The position numbers and the translations under genes are program-made. From Desmodus rotundus (taxonomy: Eukaryota > Chordata > Mammalia > Chiroptera > Phyllostomidae): a DNA stretch of 64,000 bases. Numbering within the stretch: the stretch's first letter is position 1; the number at the start of each line of letters is the position of its first letter. Where the stretch lies: assembly GCF_022682495.2 (NCBI RefSeq), contig NC_071397.1, positions 31,325,427 through 31,389,426 on the forward strand, in the 5' to 3' direction. The notes under the pieces are model-generated. The model was not told where the DNA came from and did no database searches. It saw only the letters and a program-made list of their open reading frames with translations. Positions 9,989 to 22,589 of this stretch are shown here, piece by piece.

Positions 9989-11639
9989 ATTGTTACATGC
10001 AAAATAATAAAAATATAATTGAGCTTCTATTTTAAAGCAATAAGAATTCTTGTACAGTTTGTTAAAATGCAATGAGACAGTATTGCCTCATAATATTATA
10101 GTCCACATCTAGAAACATGGTATTTATTTGTATCATAGACAAAATAATGCAGCTGATTTTATATATTTTTTAGTTTTGAAAAAACACTTTCACATACAGC
10201 ACCATTAATTCATATGATTTTTACCAAATTAAAAGATAGCTTATGAGATCATTTTAATTCTCTCAACATTAGTTATCAAACTTAAAACTTTTATGCTCAT
10301 AATGTTTTCATATCCCTTCTGATTTTTTTATTTAATGCAAAATTTTATAACATGTAGACACATATTTAAAGAAAATACATTACCATATTTATAACTTAGA
10401 GCAATAATTTATGAATGTCACCTAATAAATGAAACACCTATTCTGAAGAACTTCTAAATGTTATTAAAACATCAAGAAACCTTAGTTTAGCATCTGGGAT
10501 TTCTTATAAAAAAATAGAAAACAAACTACATATGTATTTTTGGAAGAAAGACTTAAAACTTAAAGAAAATGGTATAAAGAACTGGCTGTGGAGAAGTAAG
10601 TCTTAAACTGAGTTTAAAGAAACAGATCAGGTCAAATACAGTTCAAACCTTCCTTTCTATTTACCCTCTAGGGGACATGCTTCCCATTGTATTTCAAATT
10701 TTAATACGTTCTCTCTGCTTGTGGGTTATTTTAGCTCTATTATTAAAATTGCTCCCTTTCTAAATGTATAATTTTGAAAGGTTTGCAACGTCCCATGCAT
10801 GATTTCTTTAGGGGAAATCATAATAACAATGATAATAATAAAATGTTGATGAAATAAAATTCATCTTTTAGGAATGCATCTTTAGAGGGTAAGTATAAAG
10901 AATGGAGGTTCAATAACACATACATTTAAATAAAACAATGCAAGTTGATCTTCACAACAGTCACCATAATCAGCTTTCCACTTATTTCAATGATATTGCT
11001 ATTGTTCAAAATTATTTTAGAGCTCTTCTTTTGGATCTGTCTTTGTAACCAAGTTATGAAGCACATAAAAAAAAGTCCTAAATGTTGTCATTGTATCTCA
11101 TTCTTAACCCAGATGTCATTGCCCACCTTCGTCGTGTATCATCAGGGACTCCAAGTGACCTGTTACAGCCTCCCAAAACAGAATTCCTTCTTTGAGTTTA
11201 CTTAAAAGAATGGGATACAGTTTTAAGAAAACTAAAAAATGATTTTGAAATACTTAACTGGCTGTTCATGATAACAAATGTGTAACCTTACAAAGTAAGG
11301 TTTTATAAAGGAAAGCAATTATCTGAATGTATAAGATATAATATGTGCAGCCATATATTTTTATCTATTTTTTAATTTATGAAGGAACTAACCATGCAAA
11401 AAGAATAAGAATACCATGAAAAACTATTCTAAACTTCAAGGAAGCATTTAAAATTTTTCTCTTTTTGTTTGAAAGTTCTTTTGCGTAATTGAATATTTAT
11501 TTGGCTTTTGTAATACCAAAAGCAGCAGGTGAAACCCAGCTCTAGAGGCTTCTCCAGGGTCTTTGTTAATCTCAAAGGAAGCTTCACTTTCTACAAATCA
11601 ATCCTGGATACCACATTTTGTAAGGCTGGACGTATAGCC
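9989..11639. other. Unclassified AT-rich DNA
   Basis: About 1.65 kb of A/T-rich sequence with no repeat family or coding signal that I recognise. Confidence 0.4.
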
Positions 11640-11765
11640 AGAGATAAAATTTATTTTCATGTTTTAATGACATGAACAGGAACATGTCTGTTTGGTTCAC
11701 GGGTGTTATGGGTGTCCTAGCACCCAGTATATAGTAGGTGTTCAATTACTCTGTTGAGTGTATTT
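11640..11765 (+). mobile_element. L2 LINE 3' end
   Basis: ATGTCTGTTTGGTTCACGGG, GTCCTAGCACCCAGTATATAG and TAGGTGTTCAATTACTCTGTTG match the sense L2 3' terminus. Confidence 0.65.
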
Positions 11766-11964
11766 TGGATGTCACACACATACCTTGTCATGTTTAGGTG
11801 TCCTGATGTTATACAGAAGTGTTCAACTTAGGTGAGAGACAACAGTGAAAATTTTGTTTTTACGAAAGCAATTTTTAGAGAAGAAATTTAGATATACTAA
11901 TTCATAAAGTGACATAGCTCCTAGCTCTTCTTTATCCACTATTTACCCAGTACCATCTCAAGGG

Positions 11965-12135
11965 AGCAATTTAAATTCATTTATTAATTCCATCAACACA
12001 CATTCGATCAGTACTAAATACCTACTACCTGCACCTGCCAAAGAGCATTCTGGGGACTGGGATAATAGCTATAAAGAAAACAGGAGTCCCAAAGAGTTGG
12101 TGTTCTAGTGGGGAAGAATAACGATTCTCGAAGAT
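11965..12135 (-). mobile_element. L2 LINE 3' end, antisense
   Basis: TTCATTTATTAATTCCATCAAC, CAGTACTAAATACCTACTACC, GAGCATTCTGGGGACTGGG and GTTCTAGTGGGGAAGA match the reverse complement of the L2 3' end. Confidence 0.6.
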
Positions 12136-13554
12136 ATGGTCATTTATTTGTGAACACTCTTTCTGATGGTTGTGAACACTGTTTCTGATGGTTGACAAAG
12201 TGTGAGTAACGATCCCAGTGTAGAGGGATCACTCTGGCGTAATTTGATGCGATTGATAAATTGAATCACAGCAAGGTGTACCCATTATCCAGTCTGAGCA
12301 AATCTGAACAGTCAGATACCTCTCACCTAGTATTCCTTCACCAATGCTGTAAATGGCCTGCTTAAAAAGAATGGGAGGCCACCTGGAATTTCCCAGTAGT
12401 TACAAAATAAGTGTAATAGCAAAACGTTCATGGAGGCAATATGCTTTCAGAAAATAGCACATGTGAAATGTCAGTATAATCTTTAATAAAAGCTACAGAC
12501 ATTGCAGCTTTTTATCTTTGCATCAGCCACCTATTTTAAGAGTGATAAGCACAACATCACCTATGTCATTAATTCAGAATCCCTCTCCATGAGGCTGCTT
12601 CTAACAGCCATCTAAGCCAGCAGTAAAACCTGAGTGAATATCTTTGTTTATGTATCCATGAATGAGTCTCCCTAAAAGCATGAAAAATATTCCTAGCACT
12701 AAAAATGCATTAGGAAAATTTCTTTATTTTTTAAAGGCCATTTGTTTTGTAGACATTCATTCAGCTTTGACAGGACAGTACTACCAATAGCAGCTGGAAT
12801 CCAGCCATGGAGTCCTCCCCAGCATCACCTCACATGCCTCTCTTTTTCCCAGTCAAACATCCTGCCAATCATTAGCTCTTAAGTCTCCAGAGGCCAAAGA
12901 CTGTGTTTTTTGCAAGCATCCCTTCCGCCCCCAGCAGCCACCCCAAAGTATACACAAAGCCTCACCATGGATCAAAGAGCTGGGAAAGCCCTCTCTTCCT
13001 TGCCTTGAAACTGAGCTTGTCCATAGCAGCCAGCATTTACTTTTTCTTTAGATACGTATGATCCTATAAAAGAGTTCCTCTGAACTGATCTTAAGAGGGT
13101 TTGAATAGTTAATTACGTTACAATGTAGGCCTCATCTTTCGCTGGTCTGCCTACTCTGCTTGCCAGCTTTCTATCAACAGTTGGTGGCATTAAGCAACAG
13201 CTGCCTTATCTTTATCTTGCTTTTCACTTGGAGATTCGGGAGCTAGGCCAGGTCTTGAGACTCTTTCCTTCTGCTCCTTCTTATGGCCTGATCTGAAATC
13301 CTTTTACATATTTGGGATACCCAGACACAGAAAGACAAAAAAAATGACATTTTCTCCATATTCCTCAATGTAAGTTCCAGTTTAGGCCCGCTTTTGTGTG
13401 TGCTTGTATTTCATTAGTTCTTTTTGTATTGAAATGTAAAAATATTCTAGCTTTGTTTTCTGAAAATAGGTCTTAGAAATAATTCAAACATGGATGTAAA
13501 ATGTAGTCAGCAGGAAAAAAGATACTGCTGGGATCAAAGTAGAGAGTGTTTGCT
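12136..13554. other. Unclassified DNA
   Basis: About 1.4 kb with no feature I can support. Moderately GC stretches (12780-13060, 13130-13290) carry no recognisable exon. Confidence 0.4.
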
Positions 13555-13725
13555 CAGCATTTATGTATTCATTCATTCACTCATTCAGTAACTATTTATT
13601 GAGCCTCTACCGTTTGTCAGGGTCTGTGGAGCACACGAAGGTGAACAAAACATAACTGTGTTCCGTTAAAACACGCAGCCTCGATGGAAAAATCATAATC
13701 TTGTAGTGAACCAGCAAGAGTCTGA
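13555..13725 (-). mobile_element. L2 LINE 3' end, antisense
   Basis: ATTCATTCATTCACTCATTC, TAACTATTTATTGAGCC, CTACCGTTTGTCAGGGTCTG and GTGAACAAAACATAAC are the antisense L2 3' tail and the adjoining segment. Confidence 0.7.
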
Positions 13726-14005
13726 ACTACTCAGATTTTTAGACCCCTACTAAGCTAAGTTTTCTGATGGAGAAAGTGTCATTTCTTTTCTCTGCTCTGG
13801 GAAGTATTCTGAAAGCCGGCAGAATCTCCCTTCCCCAAAGATGAGCGCAAGCGCATTGAGGTGGAAGACAGAGGCAGAGATTTCTCCAGACATTAGACAT
13901 CTCACCAATCCATTCCACCTGCTGCTTCCAAAATAATTCCACTCAGAAACCCCTCCTCTGAGTGGGTTCCAAATTCTTAAGTAACCAAAAAACGGCAACA
14001 TTTCA

Positions 14006-14135
14006 TTCGATTCTCACACCAGTGAGATGAGGTAAATATTTTTTACCTGTGAAAAACCTGCATGAGAACTGCCCAAGCCACGTCAGGTTCAAAGGCAGGT
14101 CTATGTCACTCCAAAGCCATATGCATTTTTAAAGT
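14006..14135 (-). mobile_element. MIR SINE, antisense
   Basis: ATTCTCACACCAGTGAGATGA, CTGCATGAGAACTGCCCAAG and GTTCAAAGGCAGGTCTATG follow the MIR core and tail in reverse order. Strongly diverged. Confidence 0.5.
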
Positions 14136-15139
14136 CATAACTTCGTAGTGTCCTGCTTAGAGTTCTTTCTCCATGAACTTGGCATCTTTTGTGGGCCATG
14201 ATGGCCTAGCAGTCCCTTTATGGGTGGCACTCATAGGTTCCTCTCTTATCTGTCTGAACCTCCCTTGTTTCCTCAAACAACTCCTCAAGGCTTAGACTGT
14301 ACGGTGTCGCTCTCCCGGCACCACCTCCAGTCTTTTAGCGGTAACAACAGTTCTCCAGACCCCTCTCAGGGCACTTTCTTGGGACTGACACCCTTGCTTT
14401 AGGCCCTTCCGGCATGATACCACAGAGTCAGAGCCTCTCCGCATTGTCCCAGACCTCTGAACTATCTGGCAAGAAACTCTTACCCTCAGGTGACAGTTAA
14501 TGTTAAATCAACATTAGAGACATGATCCAAAGCTGTATCTGTCTGGCACCCAAGACAGCGCTTATGGTCATTGTACCATTTCGCCTCTGCAGTTTTCTTT
14601 GTCCCAGACAAAGGAGCATCAGACCTTTGCTTTTGTGTCATTATGTCAGCTTGTAATAGTTTCACTATCTTTTCCATTGCTTTTTTTATCGCTGTAAGTG
14701 CACAGCTCACTTAACCTTCTGGTAGCTTTGCTGCTTTTAATCTGCCATGTAGCAGATGCTTTTTCACATCCTATTAAAAAAAATGAGAGATGATAAGACT
14801 CCCAGAAAAGGACTCCCGTGCATTTACTCAAGTTTCTCAATCTGCTGAGTTTACTGTTGCCTTGTCAGAGGGGGTTCTGCCCGCTCCATGCCTCTCGGCT
14901 CTGCCATGTTACTTGTGCTGCTTCATCTCCCAAATTCTAGGCAAGGTTTGAGCATGTAATTTTCTTCAACTTCTTTCTTATTTAGCCAATTTTCAGCAAA
15001 AGAGTTTTCTGCTAATATATAAAAATCTTTCTTGGACAAAACTATGATCAAATCTGTGGAGTGATATGTGATATTTGATGTGATTCATAATTGCTATAAT
15101 AAAACTTCCAGAAATGTAAAATAATATGGGATCTTAGAG
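14136..15139. other. Unclassified DNA
   Basis: Short open frames on both strands at 14220-14840 have no domain that I recognise. No splice-site pattern or homology supports a gene. Confidence 0.4.
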
Positions 15140-15295
15140 AATACTTTGTCTGGCCTTCTTATTTTCAAATTGGGAGAATGTAGACCATGGGGATGAAGGA
15201 TTTGTTCGAGGTCCCAGAGAGAGTGGGCCCAGAGCCAGAATAAAATTCCAACCTCCTGTTCTTAGTCCATAGCTTCTCCCTCTCTCACTCTTACT
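15140..15295 (-). mobile_element. MIR-type SINE, antisense
   Basis: GAGGTCCCAGAGAGAGTGGG, CCCAGAGCCAGAATAAAATTCC and ACCTCCTGTTCTTAGTCC resemble the reverse complement of the MIR core and tRNA-like part. Confidence 0.55.
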
Positions 15296-15359
15296 TCTTC
15301 TCCTTCTTAAAAAGCATTAGGTATGTCAGTTAAGTGGCTGAGTAGAGTAGTAGTTAATC

Positions 15360-15545
15360 TTCTGTCAGTTCCTATTCTGCAGAGGACAAAACGTAAAAGT
15401 AAAGAGATATAAATTTAGAAGCCAGACAGTGACCAAATGCTAGTTCTGTCATTTTCTAGTTATGTGAGGTTGGACAAGCTATTCTATCCTTCAGTTATTA
15501 CATCCATGAGAAAGATGAGTAATTACTCAGGTTAGATAGGGAGGA
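15360..15545 (+). mobile_element. MIR SINE
   Basis: TAGTTCTGTCATTTTCTAG, TTATGTGAGGTTGGACAAGC and TATTCTATCCTTCAG match the MIR core (CTAGCTGTGTGACCTTGGGCAA-like), sense orientation. Confidence 0.65.
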
Positions 15546-15629
15546 AGCCCATGGTGGGATCTGCCAGGGGTGGGGGACAAAAATGAGGGTCAGGGGGAGT
15601 TGGGTTTCTGGCTATCCTCCTATCATTTG

Positions 15630-15790
15630 GTCTCTGGAGTGTCCTTTGCCCATAAAATGGAGTTTCTTCATCTGTAAAATGGGAATGATAAGGGTATTTA
15701 CCTCTTAAAGTATTTTTCAGGATTCAGATGATAAATTTAAAGTCTTAGCACAGCACCTAGAACCTAGTAAGAGTTCAGTACTTTTCTCTT
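15630..15790 (+). mobile_element. MIR SINE
   Basis: TTCTTCATCTGTAAAATGGG, AATGATAAGGGTATTTACCTC, CAGGATTCAGATGATAA and CTTAGCACAGCACCTAGAACC are the well-preserved MIR 3' half. Confidence 0.85.
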
Positions 15791-16045
15791 TACTTGTTCT
15801 TATTCTATAATGTAAATCTTGACAATCCAGTGCTTTTCATGTGGCAATAACATAAGAAATAGAAGGAAGGAAGTTGAGATCTATCTGATATCTAATCTAT
15901 CTGGTGTCATGCGTTGCCATCATATGTGTTATGAGCTACAAGTCTTACATGCTCTTAGGGCAGGAAACCCATAGAGCCTCCCGCCCTTCCTTCCTTCCTC
16001 TCCTTCATTTATCTCAGGTGAGTGTTTGAATAGTTTGGTACTTTA

Positions 16046-16265
16046 AGTATTTTTTTAAAGACTTTATTTATTTTAGAGAGGGGAAGGGAGGGAGAAAGAG
16101 AGGGAGAGAAACATCAATGTGTGGTTGCCTTTCATGTGCCCCTTGCTGGGGACCTGGCCTGTGACCCAGGCATGTGCCCTGACTGGGAATCAAACCGGCG
16201 ACTCTTTGGTTCACAGGCTATTTATTGCTCAATCCACTGAGCCACACCAGCCAGGGCAGTATTTT
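16046..16265 (-). mobile_element. Ves-type SINE with TSD
   Basis: The SINE body is 16054-16257, flanked by the direct repeat AGTATTTT (16046-16053 and 16258-16265). On the plus strand it runs from the T-rich tail and the GGGAAGGGAGGGAGAAAG tract to TGAGCCACACCAGCCAGGGC, the complement of the tRNA-like head. Box-B-like GAATCAAACC (antisense) is present at 16187-16196. Full length, low divergence. Confidence 0.92.
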
Positions 16266-18192
16266 AAATATTTTGAATACATTAGATTTTGGAAGCATTT
16301 TTGCAAAAAAATAAATAAAATAAAATCTATGATTCAATTCGTTGCCATTCACCATTACCTTCCCTTTACAATCCTCCATACTATTTTAGTGCAGGTGAGA
16401 GATTTCTGACCCCAGCTAATTTGAATTTATTTTTCAAATGAGAGTTCATGAGCTACTATGCTAAAATTAAGGCCCATTACATATTCTGCACTTCCTTTGT
16501 CTGCTAATGGTGTAATACGATTTTTAAGGAATTGAGTTTCTTTTTACATGATTTCTTCTTTAGGAACTCAGGCTTATTTGCAAGTTTTTTTAATCTATAT
16601 GTACGTTTATATATTTTATATAGATATATTCTCCCTTGTTGCCTTCTAATTATTTTAAAGAGTTGGCATTACTCCTCTTTATTTAACCCATGTAAAATAG
16701 CTCCAATCATGAAGGAAATATGGTATGAGAATATTAGGAAAAATTGGTAGTAATGACTACGTCTGTTGTTAGAAGCAAGAAGGGAACATGAAACTAATTC
16801 CTACAAAATAAAAAATATATATGTATACTTAAATGTACTAAATAGATTCCTCAGAACTTGGTCCTTGTTGTTTTTATTTTTAAAGCAAGGAAAGATTACT
16901 TCCTCTTCTTTTTTCCTTAAGCCACTTTTATTCAAAGAAAGGCTTAATTTTGGAGATAATTTAGGGGATTAAATGTACCTAAACAACAACTAGGAATTGC
17001 CCCGTGCCCTGTGGGATAGTCTATTCTTTGTGTATTTTTGCTAGAGTATAACAAGGGCAATCCCAGTGGTTGCAGGCTTTCCCTGGAACCTTCACTCCGC
17101 AGCCCACTGCCTTGGAAAACTGTCTATTCTGCCCTAAGGAGACACTCTGGATGCACACATCACACACACACGCACAAACCCCACAAGTGGATTTAAAATG
17201 AGAAATGGAGAAGTCATTTGACAAAGGAGGAAAAGTTTGCTCTGATGAGAGATTTACGCCCCCACACTCCTCCTTAGTCACCATGCCTGAGTGCCATGGC
17301 TGAGAAGGGAGAGGCAATGCTGAATACAATCAACACTGCCACGGACTTTGTGACATGTGGTTTTACTCATAAATAACATAAATAAGCAATAGCTCATGCT
17401 TATGAAAAATGTCTGTCTGTATGCCTTCTGTGTGTGGGTCTCTCTCAATTAAAAAGAAGCATTTGAAATCCAACAGAAAATACATTGTTTAATTTACCAT
17501 CAGCTTCAGAGCAGAAATACAAGTTATGTTATACTTGATAGCATGGTTGCAGTAGGAAAGGCAAACAACAAATTTAAACAACTCAGTATAACCCAAATAA
17601 TGTATTAGTTTACCTAGGAAGAAATTAACAAAGAATCTGAGAGAGTATGTTAAAAATTGGTTTATAGGCTGAAATAAAAGATGTATTTTTCTTACAGTTC
17701 TTGCTACTTTTCCGTAAACATGATTCATTTAAAAAATCAGCTAACAGAGGAAACATGATATCTTTTAAAATAGTTTTTTAATGCAATATCAAGTTATATT
17801 ATCATCTAATTGGTGACAAAATAACACTGAGTTATATTCAACTCTTAAGATATAAGCATATACTCCAAAAATGTGTAAACTTAATATATTTAATGAAGTT
17901 CAAGTAGCAATCTTTTTTCCTGTGCTTACACAAGCTTTTAAAAACTAATTGATTACATTGATTGCTGTTTTGCTGGAGGATTTCACTGATTAATTTAAAA
18001 GTATTATAGATGGTAGAACAGGACTTTTCTTTAATAAGTGTAGTAGGAAAAAATAATTTCTATAGAATTATTTTTAATCACCAAAGATAAAATAACCTAG
18101 TTACGTTCATTCTTGGCGAAAACCCTTTTGGGGGTTTATTCTTTTTGTAGTAATCTCATCCCCCTTTTATTTTTAAATATTGCAAGTAACTT
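16266..18192. other. Unclassified AT-rich DNA
   Basis: About 1.9 kb with no recognisable gene or repeat family. A short CA-rich patch lies near 17155-17180. Confidence 0.4.
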
Positions 18193-18525
18193 ATTTATTT
18201 TTTTAATTTAAGCTTTTTAAAAGATTTTATTTATTTATTTTTAGAGAGAGGGGAAGGGGGAGAGAAAGAGAGGGAGAGAAACATCAACCCAGTCATGTGC
18301 CCTGACTGGGAATTGAACTGGAGACCTTTTGGTTTACAGGCCGGCACTCAGTCCATTGAGCCACACCAGCCAGGTAATTTAATCTTTATTATATATTTTT
18401 TCCATTACCATTTAGTCACCCCTCTTCCCCCAGCAATCGCCACACTGTTTGTCCATGCCCATGAGTCCTTTTTCCTTTTTGCTCAATGCCTGTACCCCTT
18501 CACCTCCACCCCACTAGCTGCCTAG
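18193..18525 (-). mobile_element. 5'-truncated L1 3' UTR, split by a SINE
   Basis: The sequence after the SINE (TAATTTAATCTTTATTATAT, then GTCCATGCCCATGAGTCC and CTCCACCCCACTAGC) matches the 3' UTR of the large L1 at 29566-35292. The T-rich run at 18193-18211 is its poly-A tail in reverse. The SINE at 18212-18374 landed in the tail. Confidence 0.75.
18204..18382 (-). mobile_element. Ves-type SINE, internally shortened, with TSD
   Basis: The SINE is 18212-18374 and is flanked by TAATTTAA at 18204-18211 and 18375-18382. Compared with the 16054 copy it lacks about 40 bp between the CT-rich body and the tRNA-like part (the ACATCAA CCCAGTCATGTGCCCTG junction). It ends TGAGCCACACCAGCCAGG. Confidence 0.9.
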
Positions 18526-19063
18526 AATATTTGATTTTACAGTGAAGATAATTTATAGAATCAACCATATTGTATCATACAGCTTATTATATAACAAAAA
18601 TGAATGCACCACTGTCATTTCTTTCTCAGTAGTTTCCTAAAATGTCTTATACCCAAAGTAATTCACATTCAGAATGCATGGATTCATTGTATATAAAAAT
18701 TCGTAACTCACATAATCTAAGACAAAATACGAATTTACTTAAAAAAGTTTGTTACCTAATAATAATGATTCCTTAAATTTATCAGAGAAACCCAGATATT
18801 TGCAAACTATAAATAAAATCTGTTTTTAATTATCTGTCACTTTCTTACAACAAATAACTTCTTTTCATAAATTTTAATGTTCAAGATAAACAGGGCACCT
18901 TTTTAAATTCTTGTTAAAGTGAGATCGTGTTATTAAAAAGCAATGTTAGGTGGAAAATAGATTATAACATGTTATTGAATAAATACAAAAAATAGGTAAC
19001 GCTCTTTAATTCTATTCTGTGGTTAGAGAAAAGGAAGAACAATGAGGAATAAAATTAAGAAAA
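18526..19063. other. Unclassified AT-rich DNA
   Basis: Nothing recognised. Confidence 0.4.
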
Positions 19064-19645
19064 TGTTATAGACCAGGGGTGTCAAACTGACTTTCACTAC
19101 GGACCACATCAGCCTCGGGGTTGCCTTCAAAGGGCAGAATGTAATTTTAGGACAGTATAAATGTAACTACTCTTTAACTAGGGTCAAGGAGCCCGGCGCT
19201 GCCACCTGGTAGAAACAAGGTGCTGGGCCCGATAAAACAAGGCGGAGGGCCAGATTCGGCCCGTGGGCCTTGTGTTTGCCACCTGTGTTATAGACTGAAT
19301 GTTTGTGGGTTTCTGGCCTCCCAAAAGACATACGTTGAAATCCTACCTCTCAATGTGATGGTATTAGGAGACGAGGCCTCTGGGGAGTAGTTTGATAGTG
19401 GAGCCCTCATGAATGGAATTAGGGCCTTATAAAAAAGAGACGAGAGTTTGCTCTGGATCTCTGCTCTCCTCCATGTGGAGCTACAATGAGAAGATAGCCA
19501 TCTATGAACCCGAAAGCAGGATCTTACCAGACAGTAGGTCTGCCAGCATCTTGATCGTGGACCTTCAGCCTCCAGAGCCGTGAGAAATGAATATATGTTG
19601 TTTAAGCCACCCAGTATGATAACAGCCTAAGCTGAGACAAAGAGA
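19064..19645 (+). mobile_element. MLT1A-like MaLR LTR, interrupted at its 5' edge
   Basis: After TGTTATAGACTGAATG the LTR runs through GTTGAAATCCTACC, AATGTGATGGTATTAGGAG, GAGCCCTCATGAATGG, CATCTATGAACCCG, GCATCTTGATCGTGGACC and GTTTAAGCCACCCAGTATG. All of these are in the canonical MLT1 order. Its first ten bases (TGTTATAGAC) occur twice, at 19064-19073 and 19286-19295, because a hAT element inserted between them. Confidence 0.9.
19074..19287 (+). mobile_element. Non-autonomous hAT element (214 bp) with 8-bp TSD
   Basis: The left end CAGGGGTGTCAAAC and the reversed right end CACAGGTGGCAAAC are near-perfect terminal inverted repeats. The octamer TTATAGAC lies directly outside each end, the 8-bp target duplication expected for hAT transposition. 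The element encodes no protein and must have been mobilised by a transposase in trans. It resembles short hAT families expanded in bats. The precise family is not settled without a database search. Confidence 0.88.
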
Positions 19646-20584
19646 ACATGTAAAATGAGGGAGTGAAGACACAATTAAGGCCTTAAGTTCTGTGGCATGT
19701 TGATTAAAGTTGGGCTGTTCAGATCACATTTAGTCATGGGATTCAGGAAAAGTGACTTCTTTTCAGATATTAATCAGTTGGTTAACTGCTATAACGACTC
19801 ATTCCTTACACATGGAAAAGTTCTCAAAATGGGGCAAATGTGACCATGAACTTAACTGTGATGGACCTCGTTCCCTATGCAGCACATCAGGGTCTCAGTG
19901 TGACCCGCTACAGGGGTTCTGAGCAGTAACATCTCTTTCAGGGTAATTTTTACATCATGAGCTGGAAGTTCCTACTTTTCATTTCAATCAAGATTTACAG
20001 GGAAAAACAAGTGCAGAAAATATCAAGCCCATCTCTGAGGTAATGATCTCCAGTTTGTGTGAGATTTCCATTTCATAAAATCCAAACATTATTCTTACTA
20101 TTAAATAAAACTATTTCCATACTAAAATTCAATTATATTTATGTACTCAGTGATCCTCACTCTTAGAGTTTATCCCCATTATTTTCTGAGGAGAAGCCAT
20201 ATGATTTTACAATTTTTGTGGACCTTTGTGAACTTATATAGACATGTACCAAATAGTAATGATTTCCCAAACACAGCTCCTCAGGTAAATCGAACTCAAT
20301 ATTTAGCAGCTGTTATTCCTCAGTAACTTTTCATATTCCTGCATTGTTATATCAGTTACCACAATAACACATGATAACAATTTACCTAAACCCCAGGAGC
20401 GTTCAGGAAGCATTTAGTTCTTCTTTACATGTCAGTTGGGATTAGTTGTTGTTTGGATTATCTAGGCTACCCTCAACGGGGTTTAGTTTTAATTTGCAAT
20501 TTCGTTCTAGGTCTGCTAAACCTTTCTTTCATCCTCCTTGGACCAGAAATGTGTGAAGAATAGCCTCCTCATAGCAAAAGGCAG
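19646..20584. other. Unclassified DNA
   Basis: No feature supported. Confidence 0.4.
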
Positions 20585-20760
20585 AATGCATGTGTCAAAA
20601 CCCAACCAAGTAAGAACATTGTAACCCTCTGCTCAAGCACTTCTGCTTACATTCCGCTGGCCAAAGCAAGGCACGTGGCCAAGCCTCTCATCATCGAGGA
20701 AAGAAAATATGCTTTGACTCCAATGGAGGTTCTGCAAAGTCACATGGAATATGGCATAGC
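20585..20760 (+). mobile_element. Ancient LTR-like fragment, probably MaLR/ERVL group
   Basis: ATTCCGCTGGCCAAAGCAAG, GCACGTGGCCAAGCC and GTTCTGCAAAGTCACATGG are phrases common to old mammalian LTRs of this group. The copy at 27885-28245 shares the CATTGGCCAAAGCAAGTCACATGGCC-like core. Exact family not resolved. Confidence 0.45.
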
Positions 20761-21412
20761 TATGGAAAAGTTGAGAACGAGGGACAATAGTGCAGTCTGC
20801 TGTGCTTTATCTTCTAGATCACAATTACTTACATGCCTTGCACATACAAAATGCCCATACCTAATAATCTTGTTTCTCCAAATATCTCAGAGTTATTATT
20901 AATTTTTGGAATCAGGTTCAAAGTTCAGGATTTTATTATTTATATTAGTTCCACATGCAGCTCCTCTTGATATGGATACTTGTAAATTTAAAAGACAAAG
21001 TGTCTAATCCTCGCCCACAATATACACTCCCAGCGTATGTGTACAAAGGGGACAGAATGCTCACAGGGAACACGCCATTCACAACAGGGGACAACAGGGC
21101 ACATAGCAGTCACTGGTCCATAGCAATTCTGATATCTCCCTGAAGAACGTCGCCAGGTTTCCCTAGCCTGGATTAGGCGCAGATTCTGCTCCCCGGGAAT
21201 TAGCCAGAAAGGAAAGGAGGCTGTATCAACTCTTGCCTCAGTGAATGTATTTGGAAAAATATCAGAATTTTCAAGATAAGCAACATAAAGATTTTTCCAT
21301 TTAATTTTGACATTTTCTGTGCCTCTTTAACATGACATATCTTAGAACATAATTACACAAGTCTGCAGATTTAAAAAGTTCTTGGTAACATGTACACATA
21401 CTCTTTCACTTT
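20761..21412. other. Unclassified DNA
   Basis: No feature supported. Confidence 0.4.
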
Positions 21413-21985
21413 ATTAAAATTATTTATTTCATTTTTGACTATGTAACATACTTTAACAGCCCAAATATCAAAAAGTATACAAAAATTTAAAGTGAACAAT
21501 TGACATCCCAAAATGTTTTCACTTTTATTCTCTGTTTTTTATACAGAATAGTAATATAGTAAAAGTATTAGGCAATGGTCTTTTTTTGCACTTAACATAT
21601 ATATTTTTCTATGTCAATACAGAAAGAGCTCCCTCATTATCACATTTAGTGGATATACCACAGTCTGTTTAACCACTTACCCACTAGGGTGTTTCACAGT
21701 TTTGTTATTACAGATAATATTGCAGCGAATAATCTTGTACTTATGTGTCTTCACACATTGGTGAGTATAGTTGTAGGAAAAAACAAACAAAAGTGGAAAT
21801 GTTGAGTCAAAGATTTATGAGAATATAATTTTGAAAGAAACTACCAAAATATCTTTGATGTACTGTCTAACAATATTACTCCCACCAATGCTATAAAAAG
21901 GGCTTCTTTATCTACAGCCTTGTCAACAGCGTGTTAGCAACCTTTTGGAACTTGGCCAATTTTCTAAGTGCAATGTTAAGTTGCA
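21413..21985 (-). mobile_element. Ancient L1 (L1M-type) 3' end, antisense
   Basis: GTGGATATACCACAGTCTG, TTTAACCACTTACCCACTAG, TATTGCAGCGAATAATC, TGTTGAGTCAAAG, TACTCCCACCAATGC and CAGCCTTGTCAACAGCG follow the antisense L1M 3' end in order, at high divergence. Confidence 0.6.
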
Positions 21986-22589
21986 TTTATTTTGTTGTGA
22001 ATGAAAAAGAACTTCTTTTATGTATTTAAGAGCTATTACATAGCTCTATTTCATTAGTCCAAGTTTTGTTTGTGTGTGTGTGTCAGGGAGATGGAGAACA
22101 TAAAATATATTACTTACAATTTGAGTGAAATAAAGTTTGAAAATTACTACCTTCGAGGGCAGATAGAATCTGTTACTAAGAGAGGACTGAAGCCCTTGAC
22201 ACTCTGAGCCCTTCAGATTCAAAACAGCCTCAGGCCCTGCGGCTTCATTCACCTTGAAGGGTTGTTCTGGGGCTGCTTTCAATTCTTGGAGACTTCAGCA
22301 ATAGAAACCAGACATTCTGGTGTGTGAAGTTTTACTTTTTAAATGGTATAAGTATATCAAGATATTACATTACATTTTAGGTTGTCAACTATAGCCATTT
22401 AATATTTTTCAACATATCCAAGACTGTATGCAAATAAACTGGTAAGATTTTCCATTCACATATTTGTTGGAATGTGTTATTTTTCTTGATTTTTTATTTG
22501 TGCTGTTGTGTTGGATTTATTATATTGCTTTCCATGATGAATTATAAGACTTTGGAGAGCAGCATAGAAAAATATTTTAAAGAGGAATT
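21986..22589. other. Unclassified DNA
   Basis: No feature supported. A short (TG)n lies near 22068-22084. Confidence 0.4.

Noticed and set aside
9474..10007. 177-codon plus-strand open frame over the young L1
   Set aside because: It is the antisense shadow of the L1 ORF2 C-terminal coding sequence.
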